Shown: positions 1 to 6,600 of the stretch, one piece after another
Position numbering within the stretch: the first letter of the stretch is position 1
Layout: each line of letters starts with the position of its first letter
Notes under the pieces: generated by a model
What the model was told of the DNA's origin: nothing
Database searches by the model: none
The model's input: only the letters and a program-made list of their open reading frames with translations
DNA from: Lutispora sp.
Lineage (GTDB): Bacteria > Bacillota > Clostridia > Lutisporales > Lutisporaceae
DNA length: 7,476 bases
Assembly: GCA_030834765.1 (NCBI GenBank)
Contig: JAUQXG010000102.1
Location: forward strand, 1 to 7,476
Reading direction: 5' to 3'
Program-made: the position numbers and the translations under genes

Positions 1-181
1 GCCTATTAAACTAGATGCGAAAGTTGGCGACAGTGTAAAAGTAGTATCTGGGCCTTTTGAGAATTTCATTGGTGTTATTCAGGAAATCAACAATGAGAAG
101 CATAAGGTTAAAGTGTTGGTTTCTATGTTTGGAAGAGAGACTCCTGTAGAATTAGAATTTTTACAAATAGAGAGAATTTAG
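1..181 (+). CDS. nusG: Transcription termination/antitermination protein NusG, C-terminal part (5' end outside window)
   Basis: Reading from base 2, 59 codons end at the TAG at 179-181. The peptide carries the KOW fold of NusG: a VKVVSGPFENFIGVI stretch (about residues 13-27 of the visible part), then a beta-rich run ending in MFGRETPVELEF and QIERI. In NusG this domain contacts partners such as Rho or ribosomal protein S10, while the missing N-terminal NGN domain binds RNA polymerase. Position immediately upstream of rplK is the standard bacterial arrangement. The 30-nt gap to rplK shows no terminator or promoter, so nusG and rplK are probably co-transcribed. Only the last third of the protein is visible. 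Confidence 0.95.
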   Translation, partial: PIKLDAKVGDSVKVVSGPFENFIGVIQEINNEKHKVKVLVSMFGRETPVELEFLQIERI

Positions 182-196
182 TAATTTCGATTTTTG

Positions 197-206
197 AAAG
201 GAGGTG
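197..206 (+). promoter_or_regulatory. Ribosome binding site that fixes the rplK start
   Basis: AAAGGAGGTG is a near-perfect anti-16S match, with its GGAGG core 7 nt before the ATG at 212. An in-frame TTG at 194 would place this site inside the coding sequence and add six residues (MKGGVI) not found on L11, so the ATG at 212 is preferred. Confidence 0.85.
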
Positions 207-211
207 TAATC

Positions 212-637
212 ATGGCAAAGAAAATTACAGCATTAGTAAAGTTGCAAGTTCCAGCTGGAAAAGCTACACCAGCACCACCTATAGGTCCTGCATTAGGACA
301 GCATGGTGTGAATATTATGGGATTTTGTAAGGAATTTAATGAAAAAACTGCAAAGCAAGCAGGTCTTATTATCCCTGTTGTTATAACAGTTTATCAAGAC
401 AGATCATTTACATTCATATTAAAAACTCCACCAGCAGCAGTTCTTTTAAAGAAGGCCGTAGGGGTTGAAAGTGGTTCAGGAGTACCAAATAAAACGAAGA
501 TCGCTAAGATAAATAAGGCGAAAATTAGAGAAATAGCAGAACAAAAAATGCCAGATCTAAATGCAGCAAGCATAGAAGCTGCTATGACTATGATAGCAGG
601 TACTGCTAGAAGCATGGGTATTGTTGTAGAAGAATAG
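212..637 (+). CDS. rplK: 50S ribosomal protein L11
   Basis: The protein is 141 residues from the ATG at 212, the usual length of L11. It begins [20 protein letters not shown] and has the N-terminal [16 protein letters not shown] signature, including Pro22 and Pro26 of the thiostrepton-binding region. It ends with the RNA-binding C-terminal domain ([12 protein letters not shown]). L11 binds the GTPase-associated region of 23S rRNA, supports elongation-factor turnover and is needed for RelA-type sensing of uncharged tRNA. It lies 30 nt after nusG and 60 nt before rplA. The frame is intact, with no unusual features. Confidence 0.98.
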   Translation: MAKKITALVKLQVPAGKATPAPPIGPALGQHGVNIMGFCKEFNEKTAKQAGLIIPVVITVYQDRSFTFILKTPPAAVLLKKAVGVESGSGVPNKTKIAKINKAKIREIAEQKMPDLNAASIEAAMTMIAGTARSMGIVVEE

Positions 638-655
638 TTTTAAATTAGTAAATAA

Positions 656-690
656 GTGGGAGGATAAATTCCGCTAATACCACAAGGAGG
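656..690 (+). promoter_or_regulatory. L1 mRNA-binding site (23S rRNA mimic) at the rplA translation start
   Basis: GTGGGAG at 656-662 and AATACCAC at 676-683 flank a small stem-loop and can close through GTGG/CCAC. The same two strands, GUGGGAG and AAUACCAC, form the L1 site of bacterial 23S rRNA (base of helices 76-78). The Shine-Dalgarno AAGGAGG (684-690) abuts the 3' strand, so bound L1 should block ribosome entry on rplA. Autoregulation by L1 through such rRNA-like sites is established; its action here is inferred from sequence similarity and position. Confidence 0.75.
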
Positions 691-697
691 AAATGAA

Positions 698-1393
698 ATG
701 TTTAGAGGAAAAACTTATAAAGAGAGTGCAAAGCTAGTTGACAGAGCAAAATTATATGATTACAAAGATGCATTAGAGTTGGTTCAACAAACTGCAAAAG
801 CAAAATTTGATGAATCCGTAGAAGTGCATGTTAAGCTTGGCGTTGACCCAAGACATGCAGATCAACAAGTTAGAGGAGTAGTTGTACTTCCTCATGGAAC
901 AGGTAAAACATTGAGAGTTTTAGTTTTCGCAAAAGGCGACAAAGCGAAGGAAGCTGAATTAGCAGGAGCAGATTTTGTAGGTGCTGAGGAACTTGTTACT
1001 AAGATACAAGGAGAAAACTGGTTCGATTATGATGTTGTAGTTGCTACACCAGACATGATGGGCGTTGTTGGAAGACTTGGTAAAGTATTAGGACCAAAGG
1101 GCTTAATGCCTAATCCAAAATCAGGTACTGTTACATTTGATGTGGAAAGAGCTATAAAAGAAATCAAAGCCGGTAAAGTTGAGTATAGACTTGATAAAAC
1201 TGCTATTATGCACGTTGCAATTGGAAAGGTTTCATTTGGAACAGAAAAGATTGCAGATAACTTCAAGACTTTGATGGAAGCTATTATTAAAGCTAAGCCA
1301 GCTGCAGCAAAAGGAACATACTTGAGAAGTGTTACTGTAACAAGTACAATGGGCCCTGGTATAAAGGTTAACCCAATGCGCGTAGCTGATTAA
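698..1393 (+). CDS. rplA: 50S ribosomal protein L1
   Basis: The ORF encodes 231 residues, the standard bacterial L1 length, starting [15 protein letters not shown]. Diagnostic segments are [22 protein letters not shown] (about residues 49-70), the domain II region [29 protein letters not shown] (about 118-146) and the C-terminal [13 protein letters not shown]1 builds the mobile L1 stalk that helps deacylated tRNA leave the E site, and it represses its own mRNA. The AAGGAGG at 684-690 lies 7 nt before the ATG at 698. An out-of-frame ATG at 693 is not used. The following rplJ unit has its own promoter starting only about 20 nt after the stop codon. Confidence 0.98.
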   Translation: MFRGKTYKESAKLVDRAKLYDYKDALELVQQTAKAKFDESVEVHVKLGVDPRHADQQVRGVVVLPHGTGKTLRVLVFAKGDKAKEAELAGADFVGAEELVTKIQGENWFDYDVVVATPDMMGVVGRLGKVLGPKGLMPNPKSGTVTFDVERAIKEIKAGKVEYRLDKTAIMHVAIGKVSFGTEKIADNFKTLMEAIIKAKPAAAKGTYLRSVTVTSTMGPGIKVNPMRVAD

Positions 1394-1410
1394 TAGGTTA
1401 TAGTCTTTTA

Positions 1411-1439
1411 TTGACAGGTTAAAGAAGGTATGTTAGAAT
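1411..1439 (+). promoter_or_regulatory. Promoter of the rplJ-rplL unit
   Basis: A perfect -35 box TTGACA (1411-1416) is followed by a 17-nt spacer and TAGAAT (1434-1439), a 5/6 match to the -10 consensus. The spacer ends in TGT, giving an extended -10. Initiation is expected near 1446, just before the first conserved strand of the L10 leader (1465 onward). That fit supports a real housekeeping-sigma promoter dedicated to the attenuated rplJL transcript. No rplA terminator is seen, so readthrough probably adds to it. Confidence 0.8.
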
Positions 1440-1446
1440 ACCTTTG

Positions 1447-1641
1447 AATTAAGAAGAATATTTACCGTAGATAGTAGGTTGACAAGCGGAGCTTGTCTTA
1501 GGCCATTTTTTCAAAATGGCCAGGAACAAGTGGTGTTATTGTTGTAAAGGTCCTACCGAGGTTTTAAAGTATAGATTATATGTTGCGATATATTCTGTGT
1601 GTATGACCTCTCTAAATCTACGGAGAGGTCTTTTGTATTTT
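1447..1641 (+). ncRNA. Ribosomal protein L10 leader RNA (attenuator)
   Basis: This is the cis-regulatory leader of the L10-L7/L12 genes. Conserved strands are ACCGTAGATAGTAGG (1464-1478) and CCTACCGAGGT (1552-1562), which pair as GTAGG/CCTAC and ACC/GGT around a purine-rich internal loop of the kink-turn type. Between them are two strong hairpins: GACAAGC/GCTTGTC (1481-1497) and GGCCATTTT/AAAATGGCC (1501-1521). The leader ends in an intrinsic terminator (1605-1641). The known logic of this family is that excess L10(L12)4 complex binds the leader and lowers rplJL expression. Here the terminator points to transcription attenuation. The 5' boundary is estimated from the promoter. Confidence 0.85.
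1605..1641 (+). terminator. Intrinsic attenuator within the L10 leader
   Basis: An 8-bp perfect stem GACCTCTC (1605-1612) / GAGAGGTC (1623-1630) with a 10-nt loop is followed directly by TTTTGTATTTT. It sits between the L10-binding part of the leader and the rplJ ribosome binding site, as expected for conditional termination. Its 5' arm and loop can also pair with upstream leader strands (see findings), giving a plausible antiterminator. Confidence 0.8.
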
Positions 1642-1660
1642 CAAAAGACCATTCCAACTG

Positions 1661-1677
1661 CGCGAACTCTGTTCGCG
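1661..1677 (+). other. GC-rich hairpin just upstream of the rplJ Shine-Dalgarno
   Basis: CGCGAAC (1661-1667) and GTTCGCG (1671-1677) form a 7-bp stem with loop TCT, unusually GC-rich for this region. It ends 6 nt before AAGGAGGTG (1684 onward). It does not mask the ribosome binding site and lacks a U-tract, so it is not a terminator. A role in stabilising the 5' end of processed mRNA or spacing the start is possible but unproven. Confidence 0.5.
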
Positions 1678-1696
1678 AACTCAAGGAGGTGTAAAA

Positions 1697-2200
1697 ATGT
1701 CAAAAAATCTTGAAGCAAAACAAGCCGTTATCAACGAAGTAAAAGAGAAGATAGAAAAAGCAAATTCAGTTATATTAGTGGACTACAAAGGTATTAATGT
1801 TGCAGATGTTACTGAGTTAAGAAAAAAATTCAGAGAGAACGGTGTAGAGTACAAGGTTTATAAAAATACAATGTTTAAAAGAGCAGCTACAGAATTAGGA
1901 ATAGAGTCATTGCATGAACACCTACAAGGTCCAGTGGCAGTGGCGTTTGGTTATAATGATGTAATCGCTCCAGCGAAAACTATAAACCAATTCTTGAAAG
2001 AGCATCCAAAGTCAACTATTTCATCCAAAGCGGGTTTAGTAGAAGGAAAGTATATGGATGCTAGTGCCGTTAAAGCATTAGGAGATCTTCCATCAAGAGA
2101 GATTCTTCTTGCAATGTTGGTTGGCGGATTACAAGGTACGATCAGAAACCTTGCATATGCGCTTAACACAATTAAGGAACAAAAAGAAGTACAGCAATAA
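1697..2200 (+). CDS. rplJ: 50S ribosomal protein L10
   Basis: The 167-residue product has the usual L10 length. It starts MSKNLEAKQAVINEVKEKIE and has the family core around DYKGINVADVTELRKKFRENG (about residues 29-49) and YKVYKNTMFKRA (about 52-63). L10 anchors the base of the ribosomal stalk to 23S rRNA. Its C-terminal helix, here from about residue 133 (SREILLAMLVGGLQGTIRN...), binds L7/L12 dimers. The AAGGAGGTG site at 1684 is well placed for the ATG at 1697. rplL follows after 27 nt, so the two are translated from one mRNA under L10-leader control. No anomalies are visible. Confidence 0.98.
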   Translation: MSKNLEAKQAVINEVKEKIEKANSVILVDYKGINVADVTELRKKFRENGVEYKVYKNTMFKRAATELGIESLHEHLQGPVAVAFGYNDVIAPAKTINQFLKEHPKSTISSKAGLVEGKYMDASAVKALGDLPSREILLAMLVGGLQGTIRNLAYALNTIKEQKEVQQ

Positions 2201-2227
2201 TTATTGAAAATTTAGGAGGAATATAAA

Positions 2228-2599
2228 ATGGCAAGTGAAAAAACTTTAAAGTTTATAGAAGAAATTAAGAGCATGACAGTTCTTGAATTAGCAGAATTAG
2301 TAAAAGCAATCGAAGAAGAATTTGGTGTAACAGCAGCAGCTCCAGTAGCAGCAGGTGTGGCAGCAGCAGCTCCAGTAGCTGAAGAAAAAACTGAATTTGA
2401 TGTAATTCTTACAGCAGCAGGCGCAGAAAAGATTAAGGTTATCAAAGTAGTAAGAGAAATAACAGGTCTTGGATTAAAGGAAGCTAAAGATTTAGTTGAC
2501 GGAGCTCCAAAGCCAATTAAAGAAGCAGTTACTAAAGAAGAAGCTGATGCTATCAAAGCTAAATTTGATGGTACAGGCGCTGCAATTGAAATAAAATAA
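2228..2599 (+). CDS. rplL: 50S ribosomal protein L7/L12
   Basis: The 123-residue acidic, alanine-rich protein matches L7/L12. It has an N-terminal dimerisation helix pair (about residues 1-30, ending [11 protein letters not shown]), a flexible Ala/Pro/Val hinge (about 34-52) and the factor-binding C-terminal domain from FDVIL onward. The CTD includes [20 protein letters not shown] and the closing GTGAAIEIK. Several dimers bind L10 and recruit translational GTPases to the ribosome. AGGAGGA at 2214-2220 lies 7 nt before the ATG. L7/L12 is needed in several copies per ribosome, which fits its place beside a strong ribosome binding site at the end of the rplJL unit. A strong terminator begins 12 nt after the stop codon. 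Confidence 0.98.
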   Translation: MASEKTLKFIEEIKSMTVLELAELVKAIEEEFGVTAAAPVAAGVAAAAPVAEEKTEFDVILTAAGAEKIKVIKVVREITGLGLKEAKDLVDGAPKPIKEAVTKEEADAIKAKFDGTGAAIEIK

Positions 2600-2610
2600 T
2601 TCAACTACAA

Positions 2611-2655
2611 TAAAAGAACAAGCCGTGTCAAATGCCACGGCTTGTTCTTTTATCC
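2611..2655 (+). terminator. Intrinsic terminator after rplL
   Basis: A perfect 17-bp stem (2611-2627 with 2636-2652) has a GCCGTG/CACGGC centre, an 8-nt loop and a 3' side ending TTCTTTTA. The left arm starts with an A-run, so the hairpin could also stop transcription on the - strand. Together with the separate rpoB promoter it suggests that most rplJL transcripts end here. Some readthrough to rpoB is common in bacteria and cannot be excluded. Confidence 0.9.
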
Positions 2656-2718
2656 AACCATTCTAATATCACATCAATGGCTAATCATTGAAAACTGGGG
2701 CAGGACTTCGGAGATTTT

Positions 2719-3027
2719 GGGTTTTATGGCACACCGGGCTTTGGGAGGGTGATATTTGTTCGCTCAATTAAAATTGCTTTTGACATTTTCTAAGCTTGGG
2801 TTTTAAGAAAAACTCAAATAGAGCTTCAAACTCGCACATGATGTATCACTAAAATTAAGTTTTGCGCCTTAGAAAGACTTTGGACCACCAAAGTAATTTA
2901 TAATGCTCGAACAGTGAAGCCTATTTGGCCTTTCTAAAAAACCCTTCACTAAGAAAATTTTCAAAAGACAATTATATTTCGTTCTACAAATATACACCCT
3001 CCCAAAGCCCTGTTCATTTATGAACCC
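2719..3027. repeat. Long palindromic element A, candidate structured RNA or palindromic mobile element
   Basis: This 309-nt stretch folds on itself. The ends GGGTT (2719-2723) and AACCC (3023-3027) pair. After an internal loop comes a perfect 16-bp helix, 2736-2751 with 2995-3010. Further in are ATTGCTTTTG (2773-2782) with CAAAAGACAAT (2962-2972, one bulged A), and CAAATAG-A-GCTTC (2815-2827) with GAAGCCTATTTG (2916-2927). An apical stem ACTTTGG/CCAAAGT (2877-2883, 2888-2894) has loop ACCA. Internal loops recur at fixed places and match those of the second element. The active strand is not resolved: G-T and A-C mismatches between the arms are roughly balanced. I do not recognise the family. 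A degenerate palindromic transposable element is the main alternative. Confidence 0.7.
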
Positions 3028-3072
3028 ATGATTAGAAAAGCCTTTGAAGCCTGAAACTTGAAGTCAATAAAT

Positions 3073-3382
3073 GTGTTTAAGTGATACACTAGGCAGAATG
3101 GGGAATAATTTTATGAAGTGAAATATTATTGTCTTTTGTAAAATACCTTGGTGAAGGTGACTTAGATAAGTGTAATAGTCTTCAACTGTTTGAGCGCTGT
3201 ATTCAAGAAAATTTATTAAAGCTATAAATTTTGCAAAAAGATAAATTAACTAAAGCCAGAATAACGCGAGTTTTGAAGACTATTACAACGTTCTTAGTCG
3301 CCAAGCCTTAGGTATTTACAAAAGCAATTCAAATTGAGCGTATAAAATTATTCCCCATTCTGCCCGGTATGTCAAGCAACCC
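3073..3382. repeat. Long palindromic element B, inverted relative of element A
   Basis: The element is 310 nt and is the reverse-oriented relative of the 2719-3027 element. A perfect 23-bp helix joins 3092-3114 to 3342-3364. A second perfect 15-bp helix joins 3171-3185 to 3273-3287. ATTGTCTTTTG (3128-3138) pairs with CAAAAGCAAT (3319-3328) with one bulged base, and the apical stem AAAATTTAT/ATAAATTTT (3208-3216, 3224-3232) has a 7-nt loop. When reverse-complemented and aligned, the shared islands fall at the same positions as in the first element. The two main helices, however, differ in sequence from their counterparts while remaining paired. Function is unknown; a structured RNA or structure-constrained mobile element is inferred. 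Confidence 0.7.
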
Positions 3383-3452
3383 AATATACAATGCTACAGA
3401 GGCAATCCAAGAAAACTTGACCTAAAAGTTTTACAAAATGTTATTTTAATAC

Positions 3453-3481
3453 TTGACAGTATATAAGTGGTATGACATAAT
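3453..3481 (+). promoter_or_regulatory. rpoB promoter
   Basis: TTGACA (3453-3458, perfect -35), a 17-nt spacer and CATAAT (3476-3481, 5/6 -10), with TGA just before the -10 giving an extended TGn element. Transcription should start near 3488, leaving a leader of about 170 nt before rpoB. The location, after both palindromic elements and the rplL terminator, suggests independent expression of the RNA polymerase subunit genes. Confidence 0.8.
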
Positions 3482-3584
3482 TATATATTGCATCGGTGTG
3501 CGAAATTTCACAAAAATTTCCGGCGACTGTATAAAAATGCCTAAACAAGGAAAAATTGAAATAGTATGCTTTATTTTATGATGA

Positions 3585-3635
3585 CCAAAAGCAATACTTA
3601 AAAAAACTTAACGCTTTTGGCTGTTTTATTTTATT
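3585..3635 (+). terminator. Terminator-like hairpin in the rpoB leader (candidate attenuator)
   Basis: CCAAAAGC (3585-3592) pairs perfectly with GCTTTTGG (3613-3620). The loop is 20 nt and AT-rich, and the stem is followed by CTGTTTTATTTTATT. It lies after the rpoB promoter and 6 nt before the Shine-Dalgarno AAGGGGTG, so it could terminate part of the rpoB transcripts. The stem is short and the loop large, so efficiency may be low. A second hairpin GAAATTT/AAATTTC (3502-3520) is also present in the leader. Confidence 0.5.
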
Positions 3636-3656
3636 TAATTAAGGGGTGAAAGACTG

Positions 3657-6600
3657 ATGGTGCATCCTATCTCTGTTGGGAAAACTCAGAGGATGAGTTA
3701 TTCTAAAATCGATGAAGTAATGGATATGCCAAACCTAATTGAAGTTCAGAAGAACTCATACAATTGGTTCCTGGAAGAAGGTCTTCGAGAAGTATTTCAT
3801 GATGTTTCCCCAATACAAGACTACACGGGTAATCTAATACTAGAATTTGTAGATTATTCAATAGACGGGAAACCAAAATACTCTGTAGAAGAGTGCAAGG
3901 AAAGAGACGTAACTTATTCTGCTCCTCTAAAAGTTAAAATTAGACTTATTAATAAGTCTACAAATGAGGTTAAAGAGCAGGAAGTCTTTATGGGAGATTT
4001 TCCATTAATGACAGAACAGGGCACGTTTATCATAAACGGCGCTGAAAGAGTTATTGTAAGTCAACTTGTAAGATCTCCAGGTGTGTATTATGCAGAATCC
4101 ATTGACAAAACAGGAAAAAAATTACACTCTGCAACTGTTATCCCGAATAGAGGAGCTTGGCTAGAATACGAAGCAGACTCTAATGATATTATGTGGATAA
4201 GAATTGACAGAACGAGAAAAATTCCTATTACGGTATTCTTGAGAGCCCTAGGATTTGGAACTGATGAACAGATTCTAAATATACTAGGTGAAGATGAGAG
4301 AATTAGAGCCACTATTGATAAGGATGGTACAAAGTCAGCGGAAGACGGTTTACTTGAAGTATATAAAAGATTAAGACCAGGAGAGCCTCCTACTGTTGAA
4401 AGTTCGAAGGCTTTGCTCGAGTCACTATTTTTTGATGCAAAAAGGTATGATTTAGCTAAAGTTGGTAGGTACAAATTCAATAAAAAGCTTGGGGTAGCTA
4501 CTAGACTATCTGGTCAAAGACTAGAAAAGGAAATAGTAGACCCAAGAACTGGAGAAGTCCTTGCAGAAGCAGGAGAAAAGGTTTCCAGAGAGAAAGCTGT
4601 AAAGATACAAGATGCAGGAGTAAATGAGGCAATTGTTATTATAGAAGGAAAGCCAGTAAAAATCCTAGGTAATAACACAGTTAATATAAACGATTATTTA
4701 AGTTTTGATATATCTGATTTAAAGATAAGGGAAAGAGTGAATCTTTCAGTACTTAAATCAATCATAGAAAATGATAAATCAGAAGCAGAGATCAAAGAAG
4801 AAATCAGAAGCAGAATAGACGAGCTTATACCAAAACATATTTTAATTGACGATATATTGGCTTCTGTTAATTACGGAATTAATCTTCCAAATGGAATTGG
4901 AAACATTGATGATATAGATCATCTAGGTAATAGAAGACTCCGCTCAGTGGGAGAACTATTACAAAATCAGTTTAGAATTGGTTTATCTAGAATGGAAAGA
5001 GTAGTAAAAGAAAGAATGACAATCCAAGATATCGATGTGGTAACACCGCAGCAACTGGTTAATATAAGACCTGTTTCAGCTGCCATCAAAGAGTTCTTTG
5101 GAAGCAGTCAACTTTCTCAATTCATGGATCAAACCAATCCTCTTGCAGAGCTAACACATAAAAGAAGGCTTTCTGCACTTGGACCAGGCGGTCTTTCCAG
5201 AGAAAGAGCAGGCTTTGAAGTTAGAGACGTGCATCACTCTCATTATGGGAGAATGTGCCCCATTGAAACTCCAGAAGGTCCAAACATAGGACTTATTGGG
5301 TCATTAAGTACTTACGCAAGGATTAATGAATACGGCTTTATAGAAGCTCCATATAGAAGAGTTATTACTCCTGAAAGTGGTTTAAAGTTAGTCTCGGAAG
5401 AGATTGTATATTTAACCGCAGATGTGGAAGATGAATTCGTAGTAGCGCAAGCAAATGAACCTCTTGACGAAGAAGGTAAATTCATCCATAAGAGAGTAAC
5501 AGCGAGATTTAAGCATGAGATTGTAATTGTGCCTAATGCAGAAGTTGATTTTATGGATGTATCTCCAAAACAAGTAGTCTCAGTTGCAACAGCGATGATA
5601 CCTTTCTTAGAAAACGATGATGCAAATAGAGCACTAATGGGTTCAAACATGCAACGTCAAGCAGTGCCATTAATACAGCCGGATTCACCTATCATAGGAA
5701 CTGGGATGGAATATAAGGCAGCTGTGGATTCAGGGGTTGTATTAGTTACAAAAGAAAATTGTGTAGTTGAAAAAGTTAGTGCTAACGAAGTAGTAACCAG
5801 GAATGAAAAAGGTGAGAAAAGAAGATATAAGCTTTTGAAATTTATAAGGTCAAATCAAGGTACATGCATCAACCAAAGACCTATGGTTAAAAAGGGCGAT
5901 GTTCTAAAAAAAGGCGATGCCATAGCAGATGGGCCTTCAACAAGGCTTGGAGAAATAGGACTTGGTAGAAATATACTGATTGGCTTTATGACATGGGAAG
6001 GTTACAACTACGAGGATGCCATATTAATAAGCGAAAAGCTTGTTAAAGAAGACGTGTTTACATCTATTCATATAGAAGAATATGAAGCAGATGCTAGAGA
6101 TACAAAACTTGGACCTGAAGAAATAACGAGAGATATACCAAATGTAGGAGAAGAAGCATTAAAGGATCTTGACGAGCGAGGAATCATAAGAATAGGTGCT
6201 GAAGTCAGATCTGGAGATATATTAGTTGGTAAAGTTACGCCAAAGGGAGAAACAGAGCTAACAGCAGAAGAAAGATTGCTTCGTGCCATATTTGGTGAAA
6301 AAGCTAGAGAAGTTAGAGATACATCACTAAGAGTTCCTCATGGAGAATCCGGAATGATAGTTGATGTGAAGGTGTTCACAAGAGAAAATGGAGATGAATT
6401 ATCTCCTGGAGTGAATCAGCTTGTGAGAGTATATATTGCTCAGAAGAGAAAAATTTCTGTTGGAGATAAAATGGCAGGACGACATGGTAACAAGGGTGTT
6501 ATTTCAAGAGTGCTTCCTGAAGAAGATATGCCGTTTATGCCTAATGGAACACCATTGCAAATTGTATTAAACCCTCTTGGAGTTCCTTCTCGTATGAATA

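Larger units (their letters stand above)
2653..3452. other. Long non-coding rplL-rpoB intergenic region
   Basis: No reading frame with a ribosome binding site or recognisable product is seen on either strand. The space is almost filled by two long palindromic elements in opposite orientation (2719-3027 and 3073-3382), separated by 45 nt of AT-rich sequence. The flanks at 2653-2718 and 3383-3452 hold only weak 5-7 bp hairpins. I infer that the elements were inserted or retained between a terminator and a promoter, where they would not disturb the essential genes. Confidence 0.8.

Noticed and set aside
194..211. Upstream TTG start for rplK
   Set aside because: It would encode the Shine-Dalgarno sequence itself and extend L11 by six unusual residues; the ATG at 212 gives the standard 141 residues.
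1516..1713. 65-codon open frame across the rplJ leader
   Set aside because: It lies within the conserved L10 leader and attenuator, has no ribosome binding site, overlaps the rplJ start and gives a Cys/Arg-rich peptide with no family resemblance.
2719..3382. Group I intron, retron, CRISPR array or insertion sequence with transposase
   Set aside because: No intron core motifs, reverse transcriptase, regular short repeats with spacers, or transposase frame are present; the palindromes fit none of these.
3412..3432. AAAACTT/AAGTTTT hairpin upstream of the rpoB promoter
   Set aside because: The stem is 7 bp and AT-rich, with only a four-T end; too weak to call a terminator in this AT-rich sequence.
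3537..3581. 14-codon leader peptide (MPKQGKIEIVCFIL) in the rpoB leader
   Set aside because: No Shine-Dalgarno precedes the ATG and there is no run of regulatory codons, so it is most likely chance.
4088..4480. Minus-strand open frames inside rpoB and the ribosomal genes (this and similar ones)
   Set aside because: They lie antisense to clearly conserved genes, lack ribosome binding sites and give Ser/Leu/Ile-rich translations typical of reading the opposite strand.
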